From positions 1 through 14,162 of the forward strand of contig JBQTJN010000075.1 in NCBI GenBank assembly GCA_052387095.1: a stretch of 14,162 nucleotides of DNA. The letters run 5' to 3'. Shown piece after piece: positions 1 through 6,770 of the stretch. The notes beneath the pieces were generated by a model. The model saw only the letters and a list, made by a program, of their open reading frames with translations. It did no database searches and was not told the DNA's origin. Every line of letters starts with the position of its first letter. The first letter of the stretch is position 1. A program made the translations under genes and the position numbers. The DNA is from JBQTJN01 sp052387095 (GTDB taxonomy: Bacteria; Pseudomonadota; Alphaproteobacteria; Micavibrionales; Micavibrionaceae).

Positions 1-93
1 CGCGGCATCGCCACCCGCTACGCCAAAAACACAAAATCATTCCTCGCCGCCGTCCACATAAGATGCATCGCACTCTGGGCCAATATCTCGTGA
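1..93 (+). CDS. IS5-family transposase, C-terminal end (cut by window edge)
   Basis: An open frame enters from the left edge and ends at the TGA at 91-93. Its 30 visible residues include RYAKNTKSFLAAVHI and end in IALWANIS. This matches the usual C-terminus of IS5-family DDE transposases, in which an RY-K-(x)n-FLAA(I/V)H block is followed by a short hydrophobic tail ending near WxN. The N-terminus and catalytic residues lie outside the window, so it is not possible to say whether the element is intact. I could not identify its right inverted repeat in the AT-rich sequence that follows. Family assignment is from the tail motif only; confidence is moderate to good. Confidence 0.7.
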   Translation, partial: RGIATRYAKNTKSFLAAVHIRCIALWANIS

Positions 94-281
94 CTACACT
101 ATCTAAGCTATAGCATAAAATTTAATATTATGTCAATTAAATGTAATATTGTTTCCATATGTATTTTAAATGTCAAATTCCCTATTTTCGCCATATTTCC
201 CTGCGATGATAAGAATATCAGGCCATACATATAGGATTTCTCTGGTTTCGACTCCGTTTGGTTAAGCTCACACAAATTGCA

Positions 282-308
282 GCCGCTGTCCCCTACCAGG
301 ACAGCGGC
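282..308. terminator. Strong GC-rich hairpin, possible terminator
   Basis: A perfect 10-bp stem (GCCGCTGTCC at 282-291, GGACAGCGGC at 299-308) encloses a 7-base loop. It lies 29 bp beyond the stop codon of the minus-strand gene at 338-1042 and about 190 bp past the transposase end. On the plus strand it is followed by TTCGCTTTT, on the minus strand by TGCAATTTG, so neither side has a textbook T-run. It most likely ends transcription of the minus-strand gene, perhaps in both directions. The rest of 94-281 is AT-rich with no gene that I can see. Confidence 0.45.
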
Positions 309-337
309 TTCGCTTTTAGGCCTTATCTTTCAATTAT

Positions 338-1042
338 TTAATGCCCGTAAGCCCGGCGCACCGTGTATGTGTCCCGGAAATCCGGGCATACCCGGCTGAC
401 GCGTTCATAGTCCGCGACCGTATCGACCGACTGCTGGGCTTCCGCCTGCTCCAGCTCCATTTTCTTGAATTCGTGGGTAATGACCTGGAACACGATATTC
501 TGCATCCGCTTCATGACGGCCTTCATCTCGCCTTCCGGCACCGGCCCCGCCATAAATCCGCGTTCTTCAAGCGCCGCATTAACGTGCTCGCCCATAATTT
601 TACTATATTTGTTAACCAGTTGCCGGTCGACATTCACATGTTTCATTTCATGCTCCATGACCGCCCGCTTCATGCACTGATCATGAAAAACCTCCCGCGC
701 CAGCAGGATAGTCGGCGCCATCTGGATTGAAATCGTTACCTTGTCGTACCACAGGCAGCCTGTGCCCTCTGACGGCAGGATCTGCCAGCCAATATGCACC
801 TGCGGCTCTATCTTAAGCGAGCCGCTCATAAGCCCCTGCGTGCGGACTTCGGTGCGGAAATCATAGGGGTTGATGGTATCGGTATGCGTGCCCTGCATCT
901 CTTTCAGGCCCTTGGAATAATCATAGACTATCGGTGCCGAAACCGGGACGACGCTGATTTCCGTGGCCTTCGGCATGGAACATATGGGCGCAGCCGCCAT
1001 AATAAGGAGGGTGGGAACGGCGAGCGGATCAAAGAACAGCAT
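338..1042 (-). CDS. Secreted protein with HExxH zinc-protease-like motif
   Basis: This is a 234-residue protein. The N-terminus (residues 1 to about 26) is hydrophobic and resembles a Sec signal peptide, so the product is probably periplasmic or exported. Residues 131-135 read HEMKH, a HExxH zincin motif, in the context VMEHEMKHVNVDR. Cysteines at 96 and 123 lie before it and could form a disulfide. This arrangement resembles the DUF922-type putative zinc-dependent proteases, but I cannot assign a family with certainty or name a third zinc ligand. The C-terminal 70 residues are charged and helical. The ATG at 1040-1042 is preceded by GAAGGA at good spacing. The gene stands alone: a hairpin lies downstream, and repeats separate it from the divergent yggT. 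Substrate is unknown. Confidence 0.7.
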   Translation of the reverse strand: MLFFDPLAVPTLLIMAAAPICSMPKATEISVVPVSAPIVYDYSKGLKEMQGTHTDTINPYDFRTEVRTQGLMSGSLKIEPQVHIGWQILPSEGTGCLWYDKVTISIQMAPTILLAREVFHDQCMKRAVMEHEMKHVNVDRQLVNKYSKIMGEHVNAALEERGFMAGPVPEGEMKAVMKRMQNIVFQVITHEFKKMELEQAEAQQSVDTVADYERVSRVCPDFRDTYTVRRAYGH

Positions 1043-1086
1043 GGAAATCCTTCATTCGGTATCTCAAATATAAATATATCATATAG

Positions 1087-1202
1087 TGTCATCCCCGGCA
1101 GCGAGCCAGGGGCGAGCGTGAACGGGGATCCGGATATATAATACGCGGCGCGCAGCACCCCTCCTTTTAAATTGCCAGATCCCCGCCTTCGCGGGGATGA
1201 CA
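1087..1202. repeat. Palindromic interspersed element, TGTCATCCCC family
   Basis: The 116-bp element has perfect 10-bp ends (TGTCATCCCC at 1087-1096, GGGGATGACA at 1193-1202). It contains a second nested pair, GGGGATCCGG facing CCAGATCCCC, and a compact hairpin, CCCCGCCTTCGCGGGG. Such GTCATCCCCG...CGGGGATGAC units are common dispersed repeats in proteobacterial genomes and behave like small non-autonomous elements or REP-like hairpins. It fills part of the 349-bp gene-free gap between the protease-like gene and yggT. Only one copy is in this window. Confidence 0.7.
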
Positions 1203-1275
1203 GCTTAAGTTGGTTCATTATCAGTTTTCTAAACCGTCCGGATATGATAGATCATTCATAATTAAAGTTTATACC

Positions 1276-1367
1276 GTCATTGCGAGCGACCAACGGGAGC
1301 GAAGCAATCCAGGGGCCAAAAAGATAAAAATTGGATTGCTTCGTCGCTTGCAGCTCCTCGCAATGAC
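1276..1367. repeat. Palindromic repeat GTCATTGCGAG family, copy A
   Basis: The 92-bp unit starts GTCATTGCGAG (1276-1286) and ends CTCGCAATGAC (1357-1367), a perfect 11-bp inverted pair. A nested pair, GAAGCAATCCA facing TGGATTGCTTC, lies inside. It can fold into one long hairpin. It sits just upstream of the yggT ribosome binding site and could lie within the yggT-folD leader, though a regulatory role is not shown. It is one of three copies in this window. Confidence 0.85.
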
Positions 1368-1391
1368 AACTTTATAATTAAAGGAAGCCCC

Positions 1392-1658
1392 ATGGATATC
1401 ATCGTCGACCTGCTCGTACTCGCCATCAACATCTATATTTTCATCATTATTCTTGAGGTTGCCCTCACCTGGCTGATCGCCTTTGACGTGGTCAACCCGT
1501 CCAGCCCGCAGGCGCAAAACCTTATCGCCCTGCTGCGCAAGGCGACGGATCCCGTTTTCCGTCCCCTGCGCCGTTACATTCCGCCCATTGGCGGCATCGA
1601 CATCACGCCGCTTGTCGTGATCCTGGTGCTCGCTGTTATCAAGGACCTGATCAGCTAA
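1392..1658 (+). CDS. yggT: YggT family membrane protein
   Basis: This 88-residue protein has two hydrophobic segments, roughly residues 4-30 and 66-86. Between them is the family's typical loop with NPSSPQAQNL, followed by KATDPVFRPLRRYIPPIGGID. The pattern of a hydrophobic helix, a TDPxxRPxRRxIPPxGGID motif and a second helix is diagnostic of the YggT family (PF02325). Members are inner-membrane proteins linked to osmotic tolerance and, in some lineages, to cell division or membrane organisation; the molecular role is unsettled. The ATG at 1392 has an AAAGGA ribosome site at 1380-1385. The stop is 7 bp before folD, so the two are almost certainly co-transcribed, an arrangement seen in other alphaproteobacteria. 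Confidence 0.93.
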   Translation: MDIIVDLLVLAINIYIFIIILEVALTWLIAFDVVNPSSPQAQNLIALLRKATDPVFRPLRRYIPPIGGIDITPLVVILVLAVIKDLIS

Positions 1659-1665
1659 AGAAAAC

Positions 1666-2502
1666 ATGACCGCCCGCATCCTCGACGGAAAAAAAATCGC
1701 CCGGAAAATCCGGCAGGACGTGGCGGCGGATGTCGCGGCGATGAAAATCAAGCCGGGCCTTGCTGTTATTCTCGTCGGCGATGATCCCGCCTCCCATGTT
1801 TACGTTGCCGCCAAGATCAAAGCCTGCCGCGAAGCCGGCATCGAAAGCTACGAACACCGCATGGATGCCAATTCGACGCAAGCCGAGGTGCGACATGCCA
1901 TTAAAAATCTCAACGTCAACACCGGGATCCACGGTATTCTCCTGCAATTGCCGCTGCCCGCGCACCTGGACGCCAGCGAACTTGTGCAAACCATCGACCC
2001 TGCAAAAGATATCGATGGATTGACAATCTCCAGCATCGGCAAACTGGTTGTGGGGCTGAACGGCTTCGTCCCCTGCACGCCGCAGGGCGCCCTGCTTTTG
2101 ATTAAAGAAGCCAAAAAAGATCTCGCCGGATTGCATGCCGTTATCATCGGCCGCTCTCTCCTGTTCGGAAAACCCATGGCGCAATTGCTGCTCGCGGAAA
2201 ATTGCACCGTCACGGCGGCGCATTCGAAAACAAAAAATCTTGCGGAGATTTGCAAGCAGGCCGACATCCTCGTCGCTGCCGTTGGCCGCACCGAAATGGT
2301 GAAAGGCGACTGGGTAAAGCCGGGCGCGATTGTCATTGATGTCGGCATTAACCGTCTCGAGAACGGTACATTAAAGGGCGATGTTGATTTCACCGCCGCC
2401 TCGAAAACCGCGTCCTTTATCACACCGGTGCCCGGCGGTGTCGGCCCCATGACCATTGCCTGCCTGCTGCGGAATACGGTGAAGGCCGCGCAATCCCTCT
2501 AA
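1666..2502 (+). CDS. folD: Methylenetetrahydrofolate dehydrogenase / methenyltetrahydrofolate cyclohydrolase
   Basis: The 278-residue protein has the normal length for bifunctional FolD. It interconverts 5,10-methylene-THF, 5,10-methenyl-THF and 10-formyl-THF in the cytoplasm, using NADP+. The N-terminal folate domain carries VGDDPASHVYVAAKIKAC, with the catalytic Lys of the YVxxK motif, then GILLQLPLP and DIDGLT. The dinucleotide-binding domain carries IIGRSLLFGKPMAQLL and DVGINR. The C-terminal signature TPVPGGVGPMTIACLL is complete. No key residue appears to be missing. The ATG at 1666 follows the yggT stop by 7 bp, indicating translation from a shared transcript. Downstream is palindromic repeat copy B, whose hairpin could help end the message. 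Confidence 0.97.
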   Translation: MTARILDGKKIARKIRQDVAADVAAMKIKPGLAVILVGDDPASHVYVAAKIKACREAGIESYEHRMDANSTQAEVRHAIKNLNVNTGIHGILLQLPLPAHLDASELVQTIDPAKDIDGLTISSIGKLVVGLNGFVPCTPQGALLLIKEAKKDLAGLHAVIIGRSLLFGKPMAQLLLAENCTVTAAHSKTKNLAEICKQADILVAAVGRTEMVKGDWVKPGAIVIDVGINRLENGTLKGDVDFTAASKTASFITPVPGGVGPMTIACLLRNTVKAAQSL

Positions 2503-2509
2503 CATCCTC

Positions 2510-2604
2510 GTCATTGCGAGCGAACAGAGAGAGCAAAGCAATCCAGGAGCCGCTACCAAGACTCTGGATTGCCGCGTCGGAACTGCGTTCCTCCTCGCAA
2601 TGAC
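2510..2604. repeat. Palindromic repeat GTCATTGCGAG family, copy B
   Basis: The 95-bp unit has GTCATTGCGAG at 2510-2520 and CTCGCAATGAC at 2594-2604, with an internal GCAATCCAG facing CTGGATTGC. It begins 7 bp after the folD stop codon. Its ends match copies A and C, while its centre differs, as expected for a dispersed palindromic element. It is in the right place to act as a 3' hairpin for the yggT-folD message. Confidence 0.85.
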
Positions 2605-2617
2605 GGGCTTTCAAAAT

Positions 2618-2641
2618 AAATAGATAAAATCCAATCTATTT
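2618..2641 (+). terminator. Weak AT-rich hairpin after folD
   Basis: AAATAGAT (2618-2625) and ATCTATTT (2634-2641) form an 8-bp stem with an 8-base loop, running into a further TT. The stem is almost all A-T, so its stability is low. It is a minor candidate for the end of the folD transcript. Confidence 0.2.
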
Positions 2642-2713
2642 TTAAACTCTCCTTTACCCAATCCATCGTACAATTTTCATATTGCATAGTGCGCGGCGAG
2701 GGGGTTCCCGGAA

Positions 2714-3193
2714 ATGAATTTACTGGAAATGCTGCCAGGCATAGAACATGAAGTCCTCGGGAGAACGCTCGTTCTTCACGACACCATCCGCAGCGGCATG
2801 AAAATAAACTGGAACGGCATGCTGATCGCCAACCAGGGCGCGGAGCCAAATGTCAGCATCAGCGGCCCCGAAAGCTGCATCCTCTACGGCCACGTCGATG
2901 AGCGTTTTGATTTCTTCGGCAATGGTGAATTCACTGTACACGGCGATCTTGGCGACCTGCCCTTCGTGGAAACGATCAAAAATATTAATCTGAAAGGCCG
3001 CAATGTCGGCAGGGGTGGATATTTTTATTCCGGCACCGGCGCGATCAAATCCGACGCCTATCTCGGCGAAGGCTGCAACCTGTTCAGCCCGGCTTCGGAG
3101 ATCATTCACGTGAAGGAGTATCACGATACCGTGACCTTCAACAGCCGCAAGCTCTCGACCAGCATCGCCTTCCGCGAAGTGGCGGGGCAATAA
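2714..3193 (+). CDS. Hypothetical protein, 159 residues
   Basis: I do not recognise this protein. It has no signal peptide and no membrane segment, so it is probably cytoplasmic. The sequence is rich in Gly, Ile, Phe and Asn, with short alternating hydrophobic stretches such as SCILYGHVDERFDFFGNG and FTVHGDLGDLPFV. That suggests a mostly beta fold, possibly a beta-roll or beta-helix, but this is inference. Codon use and GC content match the neighbouring housekeeping genes, supporting a real gene rather than a shadow. The ATG at 2714 is preceded by a GAGGGG ribosome site about nine bases upstream. It is separated from folD by 211 bp holding a repeat, so it is probably a separate transcription unit. 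The overlapping minus-strand frame at 2720-3202 is rejected. Confidence 0.7.
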   Translation: MNLLEMLPGIEHEVLGRTLVLHDTIRSGMKINWNGMLIANQGAEPNVSISGPESCILYGHVDERFDFFGNGEFTVHGDLGDLPFVETIKNINLKGRNVGRGGYFYSGTGAIKSDAYLGEGCNLFSPASEIIHVKEYHDTVTFNSRKLSTSIAFREVAGQ

Positions 3194-3304
3194 ATCCGCC
3201 AATTTAATCAGCCGTCATATATGATTATTTTAAGAATCTGCAGATATCTCAAAATAATCTATTTATAACCTATTGATTAATTTGATAAAATTTCTGCAAC
3301 AATC

Positions 3305-3334
3305 TTCTTGCCTCACTTAAATAATATGTATAAA
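3305..3334 (+). promoter_or_regulatory. Possible sigma70-like promoter
   Basis: TTCTTG (3305-3310) and TATAAA (3329-3334) are separated by 18 bp in a very AT-rich stretch, 31 bp before the ATG at 3365. The match to the -35 box is only partial and other pairings are possible in such AT-rich DNA, so confidence is low. Confidence 0.25.
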
Positions 3335-3364
3335 ACATTTCATAATATTGAAAGAGGACGAACT

Positions 3365-4627
3365 ATGCCTGATAGGGTCAAAACTATAGAGCTTTATAAT
3401 ACGCAGCCCCAAATAAAACGTGAAGGCAAAGTTCAAACTGAAGCCAGCGGCGGCGAAACATGGCAGATGGAAACAAAGTCGCAAACGCTCATCCATTGCC
3501 TGAAGCCTTTCCTGCAACAGCAAAACCCTCTTGAATTTACGCAAATTTCTTTGTCCGAAGAACTAATGGCACAAGGACATCAATCTTTTACAGCAAAGCG
3601 CGGCGGATATATTATGGTCGTTAACGATTCACCGCCTCATGGAAACACAGGTTATAGTTCGCCGAATGCCGTTCCTGTTTTCACCCAGCCTTATAAGGTT
3701 GAACGTACTATCCGTGTTTACCCGGAAGGAACACAGCTGACCGAATTTAATTTCGGCAAAAATCACTTCGATCCGCGCGGAATGGAAATTAAACTCTCTC
3801 CCGGAAAATCACCGTATTTCAGCTTTGCAACTCAGGGCCGCCACCCTTCCGTGAAGGGCTTTAATATGTTTCAAACATCCATCAATACAAATGCGGAAAA
3901 ATTATATAATCGGGTCATAGAAGAAATTTTTCAGAAAATTCCTGATCCCGCCTGGACTGAGGACGAGAATTTTTACATGAATGAAGGGCGCGTCTACAAA
4001 CACGCTGTTAAACCTGTTGATATTACCGGTCAGGCAAGAGGCCAAAAAGCATCGGAAATCTTCAATACGGCTGTTTACATTGATGAAGATTCAAGAAATT
4101 CAAAACAAATTGATAAAGTCGTTTCTAAAATACTGGATAGCCGAAAGGCGCTGAAGGTTTTCCGAATAGAAGCATCGGAATGTTTCAACCTTACTTCTAC
4201 AAGGACGCGGGAGCACAAAGATGCACTGGCATACCGTATTGAACGTGGCGGCTATCGTGTTGAAGTTACAGATGCCCCGCCATACAAACGCCACCAAAGG
4301 GATGAGTTTGAAATATCGCGCGCCATAACAATCCATCGCATAAAAGATGAAATGCATGATAAGGATATAAAGATAGAATTACATCCGGATTTATCTCCAA
4401 GATTTTCGGCTGATTTTCGCAGCGGCACCTATTGCTCATCCTTTTCTGGAGTTAATTCCGTAACCGCTGAAAAAGTTGAAAATTTTCTCAGCACAATCTT
4501 CAACCAACTCCCGGACCCGTTTTGGATTAAGGATTTCAATAATCAATTCCACTATAAGAAAGACGGCCGCGTTAATAAGAACGCACCTGTAACACAGGTG
4601 CAAAAGACTGCAGAACTAAACGCATAG
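3365..4627 (+). CDS. Orphan protein with two tandem copies of an unknown domain
   Basis: I do not recognise this 420-residue protein, but it clearly holds an internal duplication. Repeat 1 spans about residues 55-215 and repeat 2 about 262-408. Matching landmarks in order are RGGY (79 and 294), V-x-D-x-PP (86-91 and 301-306), IKLSPGKSPYFSF against IELHPDLSPRFSA (142 and 337), IFQKIPDPAW against IFNQLPDPFW (188 and 378), and EGRVYKHAV against DGRVNKNAP (207 and 400). No signal peptide or membrane segment is evident. The ATG at 3365 is chosen because AGAGGA lies seven bases upstream; a TTG at 3308 has no such site. Base composition is markedly more AT-rich than yggT, folD or icd, which suggests horizontal gain. 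It converges on icd with an 8-bp gap. Confidence 0.78.
   Translation: MPDRVKTIELYNTQPQIKREGKVQTEASGGETWQMETKSQTLIHCLKPFLQQQNPLEFTQISLSEELMAQGHQSFTAKRGGYIMVVNDSPPHGNTGYSSPNAVPVFTQPYKVERTIRVYPEGTQLTEFNFGKNHFDPRGMEIKLSPGKSPYFSFATQGRHPSVKGFNMFQTSINTNAEKLYNRVIEEIFQKIPDPAWTEDENFYMNEGRVYKHAVKPVDITGQARGQKASEIFNTAVYIDEDSRNSKQIDKVVSKILDSRKALKVFRIEASECFNLTSTRTREHKDALAYRIERGGYRVEVTDAPPYKRHQRDEFEISRAITIHRIKDEMHDKDIKIELHPDLSPRFSADFRSGTYCSSFSGVNSVTAEKVENFLSTIFNQLPDPFWIKDFNNQFHYKKDGRVNKNAPVTQVQKTAELNA
4583..4601 (-). terminator. Hairpin inside the 3' end of the orphan gene, possible icd terminator
   Basis: GCACCTGT (4583-4590) and ACAGGTGC (4594-4601) form a perfect 8-bp stem with a 3-base loop. It is 35 bp beyond the icd stop, read on the minus strand, followed by GTTCTTATTAAC. 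The T-rich tail is poor, and the hairpin lies within the last codons of the convergent gene. It is the only candidate terminator at this tight convergent junction. Confidence 0.25.
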
Positions 4628-4635
4628 ATCTAGGA

Positions 4636-6084
4636 TCACTCCCCCTGCGCGACCGTAAATCCCGGCACGCCGTCAAATGTATGCAGCACCGATGATTTCG
4701 TGTAATTGAGGTCCGCTTCGTTCATGCGGTGCATCAGCCCGATGATCTGCGAGGTTTTCACCGTGCTGCCGTCCTTGCCGATGAAGCGCAGGCGCCAGTT
4801 GTCCGAACAGAATGTCTCCGGGTTGCCCGCGGGCCAGACCTTCGTGCCGCGATTGGAAATCATTTGTAATTGCAAATTGTCGTTCACGCACGGCATTACC
4901 TTGCTCGCAAGCTGGTCCGGCGTGCCGTCCCAGTTGAGACCGATATCAACGCCGACACGTTCTTTTTTCTCGCGACGCGAGGCTTTCAGCGGCGGCATTT
5001 TCATTCCGCCCGCGGGAGTGTTGCTGTAATCAGCGATTTTCAGCTTTGCCGGTTTCTGACCAAGGTTTTGAATCACGGCGGCGGCGAATTCTTTTGTGCC
5101 AACTTTTTCCTTGCTGGTGCCGGCCTGGTAGATATCACCGGTATGGATGCCGTCCTCGATCGTTTTCAGCCAGCCATTATGAACGCTGGAAGCCACGTCG
5201 CCCTGCCCGATATGCACCAGCATCATGACCGCCGCCAGCAAAAGCCCGGACGGGTTGGCCATGTTCTTGCCGGCAATGTCCGGTGCGCTGCCATGAACCG
5301 CCTCGAACATCGCGAAATCCATGCCTATATTGCTCGACCCGCCCATGCCGACAGAGCCGGTCACTTCGGCGGCCACATCGGAAATAATATCGCCGTATAA
5401 ATTGGTAGTGACAATCACATCGAACATTTCCGGCGCCGCTGCGACCTTGGCCGTGCCGATATCGATGATCATGTGCTCCTGCTTGATATCGGAATATTCC
5501 GCGCCGATCTCGTCGAACACCTTGTGGAACAGCCCGTCCGAGAGCTTCATGATATTATCCTTGGTCATGCAGGTGACCTTTTTGCGGCCGTTCGCGCGCG
5601 CATATTCGAACGCATAACGCACGATCCGCTCGCACCCCGGGCGCGAGATAATCTTTAAGGACGCCATGACATCCTGGCTCTGGCGGTATTCGATGCCGCC
5701 ATAGAGATCTTCTTCATTCTCGCGCACAATGACGAGATCCATTTTCGGGAAATGTGTTTTCACATAGGGCGCATAAGCCACACACGGGCGCACATTCGCA
5801 TAGAGGCTTAAGGATTTACGGATTGTCACGTTGAGGGATTTAAAGCCCCCGCCCTGCGGCGTCGTGATCGGCGCTTTGAGAAAAATTTTCGTATGCCTTA
5901 ATGATTTCCATGAGCTTTCCTCGACGCCGTTTTTGACGCCGCGTTCATACACCGCCTTGCCGATCTCGATTTCCTCGAGTTCCAACTGCGCGCCGGCCGC
6001 CTTTAGTATTTCCAGCGTCGCCTCCATAATTTCGGGGCCGATGCCGTCGCCACGGGCGATCGTGATGGGTGTCTTTTTGCTCAT
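4636..6084 (-). CDS. icd: Isocitrate dehydrogenase, alphaproteobacterial long type
   Basis: This 482-residue enzyme converts isocitrate to 2-oxoglutarate and CO2 in the TCA cycle. The N-terminal RGDGIGPE begins the isocitrate/isopropylmalate dehydrogenase fold. Substrate contacts are visible as S83, N85, R89 and R99 in the block from SLNVTIRK to YANVRP, R121 with Y127 in RENEEDLYGGIEY, and K175. Metal ligands correspond to D208, D232 and D236. A C-terminal extension (about 340-482) is shared with the Thermus/Rickettsia-like long enzymes and absent from E. coli Icd. After HGSAP the residues are D269-I270, the usual NAD+ signature, where NADP+ enzymes carry Lys-Tyr. The ATG at 6082-6084 follows AAAGGA. 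It is a host gene abutting the prophage lysis module. Confidence 0.95.
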   Translation of the reverse strand: MSKKTPITIARGDGIGPEIMEATLEILKAAGAQLELEEIEIGKAVYERGVKNGVEESSWKSLRHTKIFLKAPITTPQGGGFKSLNVTIRKSLSLYANVRPCVAYAPYVKTHFPKMDLVIVRENEEDLYGGIEYRQSQDVMASLKIISRPGCERIVRYAFEYARANGRKKVTCMTKDNIMKLSDGLFHKVFDEIGAEYSDIKQEHMIIDIGTAKVAAAPEMFDVIVTTNLYGDIISDVAAEVTGSVGMGGSSNIGMDFAMFEAVHGSAPDIAGKNMANPSGLLLAAVMMLVHIGQGDVASSVHNGWLKTIEDGIHTGDIYQAGTSKEKVGTKEFAAAVIQNLGQKPAKLKIADYSNTPAGGMKMPPLKASRREKKERVGVDIGLNWDGTPDQLASKVMPCVNDNLQLQMISNRGTKVWPAGNPETFCSDNWRLRFIGKDGSTVKTSQIIGLMHRMNEADLNYTKSSVLHTFDGVPGFTVAQGE

Positions 6085-6136
6085 GGGAAAATCCTTTCAA
6101 GAAGTAAAAGGACTCTACCATTTTTTTAAGCACCTG

Positions 6137-6670
6137 TCATGAGCCCTTCGACTTGTTCCAGGCAATCATGTCCGGGCCCTGCACAGCCGTTTTTTTCTCC
6201 TCGCTGCGCTTATAGACGTAAATCCCGAGCACCGAGAGCCCCATCGCCCAGATCGCACTCAGATTGCTCATCGCATTCACGACAAATCCCGCCTTGCCCG
6301 TATCGAACACGATCACATAGGCGATTCCGAACATCTGCGCCGCCCATGTGAACGCCATCAGGTAGCCGAAGGTCGGCCGCATGCGCCGCACATACATATC
6401 ACCCGATGTAATTTCCGCGCGCATGGTTTCATTCACCTCCGTCGTGACTGATTGTACATTCTGCAATTCGATCTCGGCCATTTTCTCGGCATGACGATTG
6501 GCCTCGATCATCTGTGCGGGTGAAATATGCCCGCCTTTAATGGCTTCATCAACCTTATCCAGCGCCTCCGCCGCACCCCGGGTCACAGGCGTATCGATCT
6601 GGCCGAGAACACTGGATAAAATCCGGATAAAAACCGGCAGACCGATTTTAGAGAGTAAAGCGGATAACAT
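6137..6670 (-). CDS. Phage holin, three-TM (GTA-holin type)
   Basis: The 177-residue protein has two clear membrane helices at about 101-123 and 133-153, plus a hydrophobic or amphipathic N-terminal segment (1-23). A charged helical region (32-90) follows that segment. The DMYVRRMRPTFGYLMAFTW stretch just before the second membrane segment is characteristic of the 'Holin of 3TMs' family (PF11351) found in gene transfer agents and prophages of alphaproteobacteria. Its role would be timed permeabilisation of the inner membrane, letting the hydrolase reach peptidoglycan. CAGGAG lies seven bases before the ATG at 6668-6670. It is the last prophage gene seen, 52 bp from the icd start, and is separated from the hydrolase gene by a host-type repeat. 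Confidence 0.85.
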   Translation of the reverse strand: MLSALLSKIGLPVFIRILSSVLGQIDTPVTRGAAEALDKVDEAIKGGHISPAQMIEANRHAEKMAEIELQNVQSVTTEVNETMRAEITSGDMYVRRMRPTFGYLMAFTWAAQMFGIAYVIVFDTGKAGFVVNAMSNLSAIWAMGLSVLGIYVYKRSEEKKTAVQGPDMIAWNKSKGS

Positions 6671-6690
6671 GGCAAACTCCTGTCATTATT

Positions 6691-6767
6691 GTCATTGCGG
6701 GCGTCAGCGAAGCAATCCATTTTTAAAAAATGTGGATTGCTTCGTCGCTGGCGCTCCTCGCAATGAC
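6691..6767. repeat. Palindromic repeat GTCATTGCGAG family, copy C, inside the lysis module
   Basis: The 77-bp unit begins GTCATTGCGG (6691-6700) and ends CTCGCAATGAC (6757-6767). A nested pair, GAAGCAATCCA facing TGGATTGCTTC, is present. It is shorter than copies A and B but has the same ends. It lies between the hydrolase stop codon (4 bp away) and the holin ribosome site, so it sits in the middle of a phage operon rather than only in host DNA. On the transcript it would form a strong hairpin between the two lysis genes. Confidence 0.85.
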
Positions 6768-6770
6768 GGA

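Noticed and set aside
1651..2223. Minus-strand open frame (190 residues) opposite folD
   Set aside because: folD is unmistakable on the plus strand; the antisense frame has no family resemblance and no credible ribosome site.
2720..3202. Minus-strand open frame (160 residues) opposite the 2714-3193 gene
   Set aside because: Nearly the same length as the plus-strand frame, so the choice is not trivial. The plus frame has a ribosome site and a more natural composition, while the minus frame is Ala/Asp/Glu/Val-rich and reads like a shadow.
3308..3364. Extended start (TTG) for the duplicated-domain protein
   Set aside because: No ribosome site precedes the TTG, whereas the ATG at 3365 has AGAGGA at ideal spacing. 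The extra 19 residues also overlap the best promoter candidate.
4636..6136. Phage integration into icd as known for E. coli e14 and phage 21
   Set aside because: Those integrate within the 3' end of icd. Here the prophage lies on the 5' side of an intact gene, so there is no support for the same mechanism.
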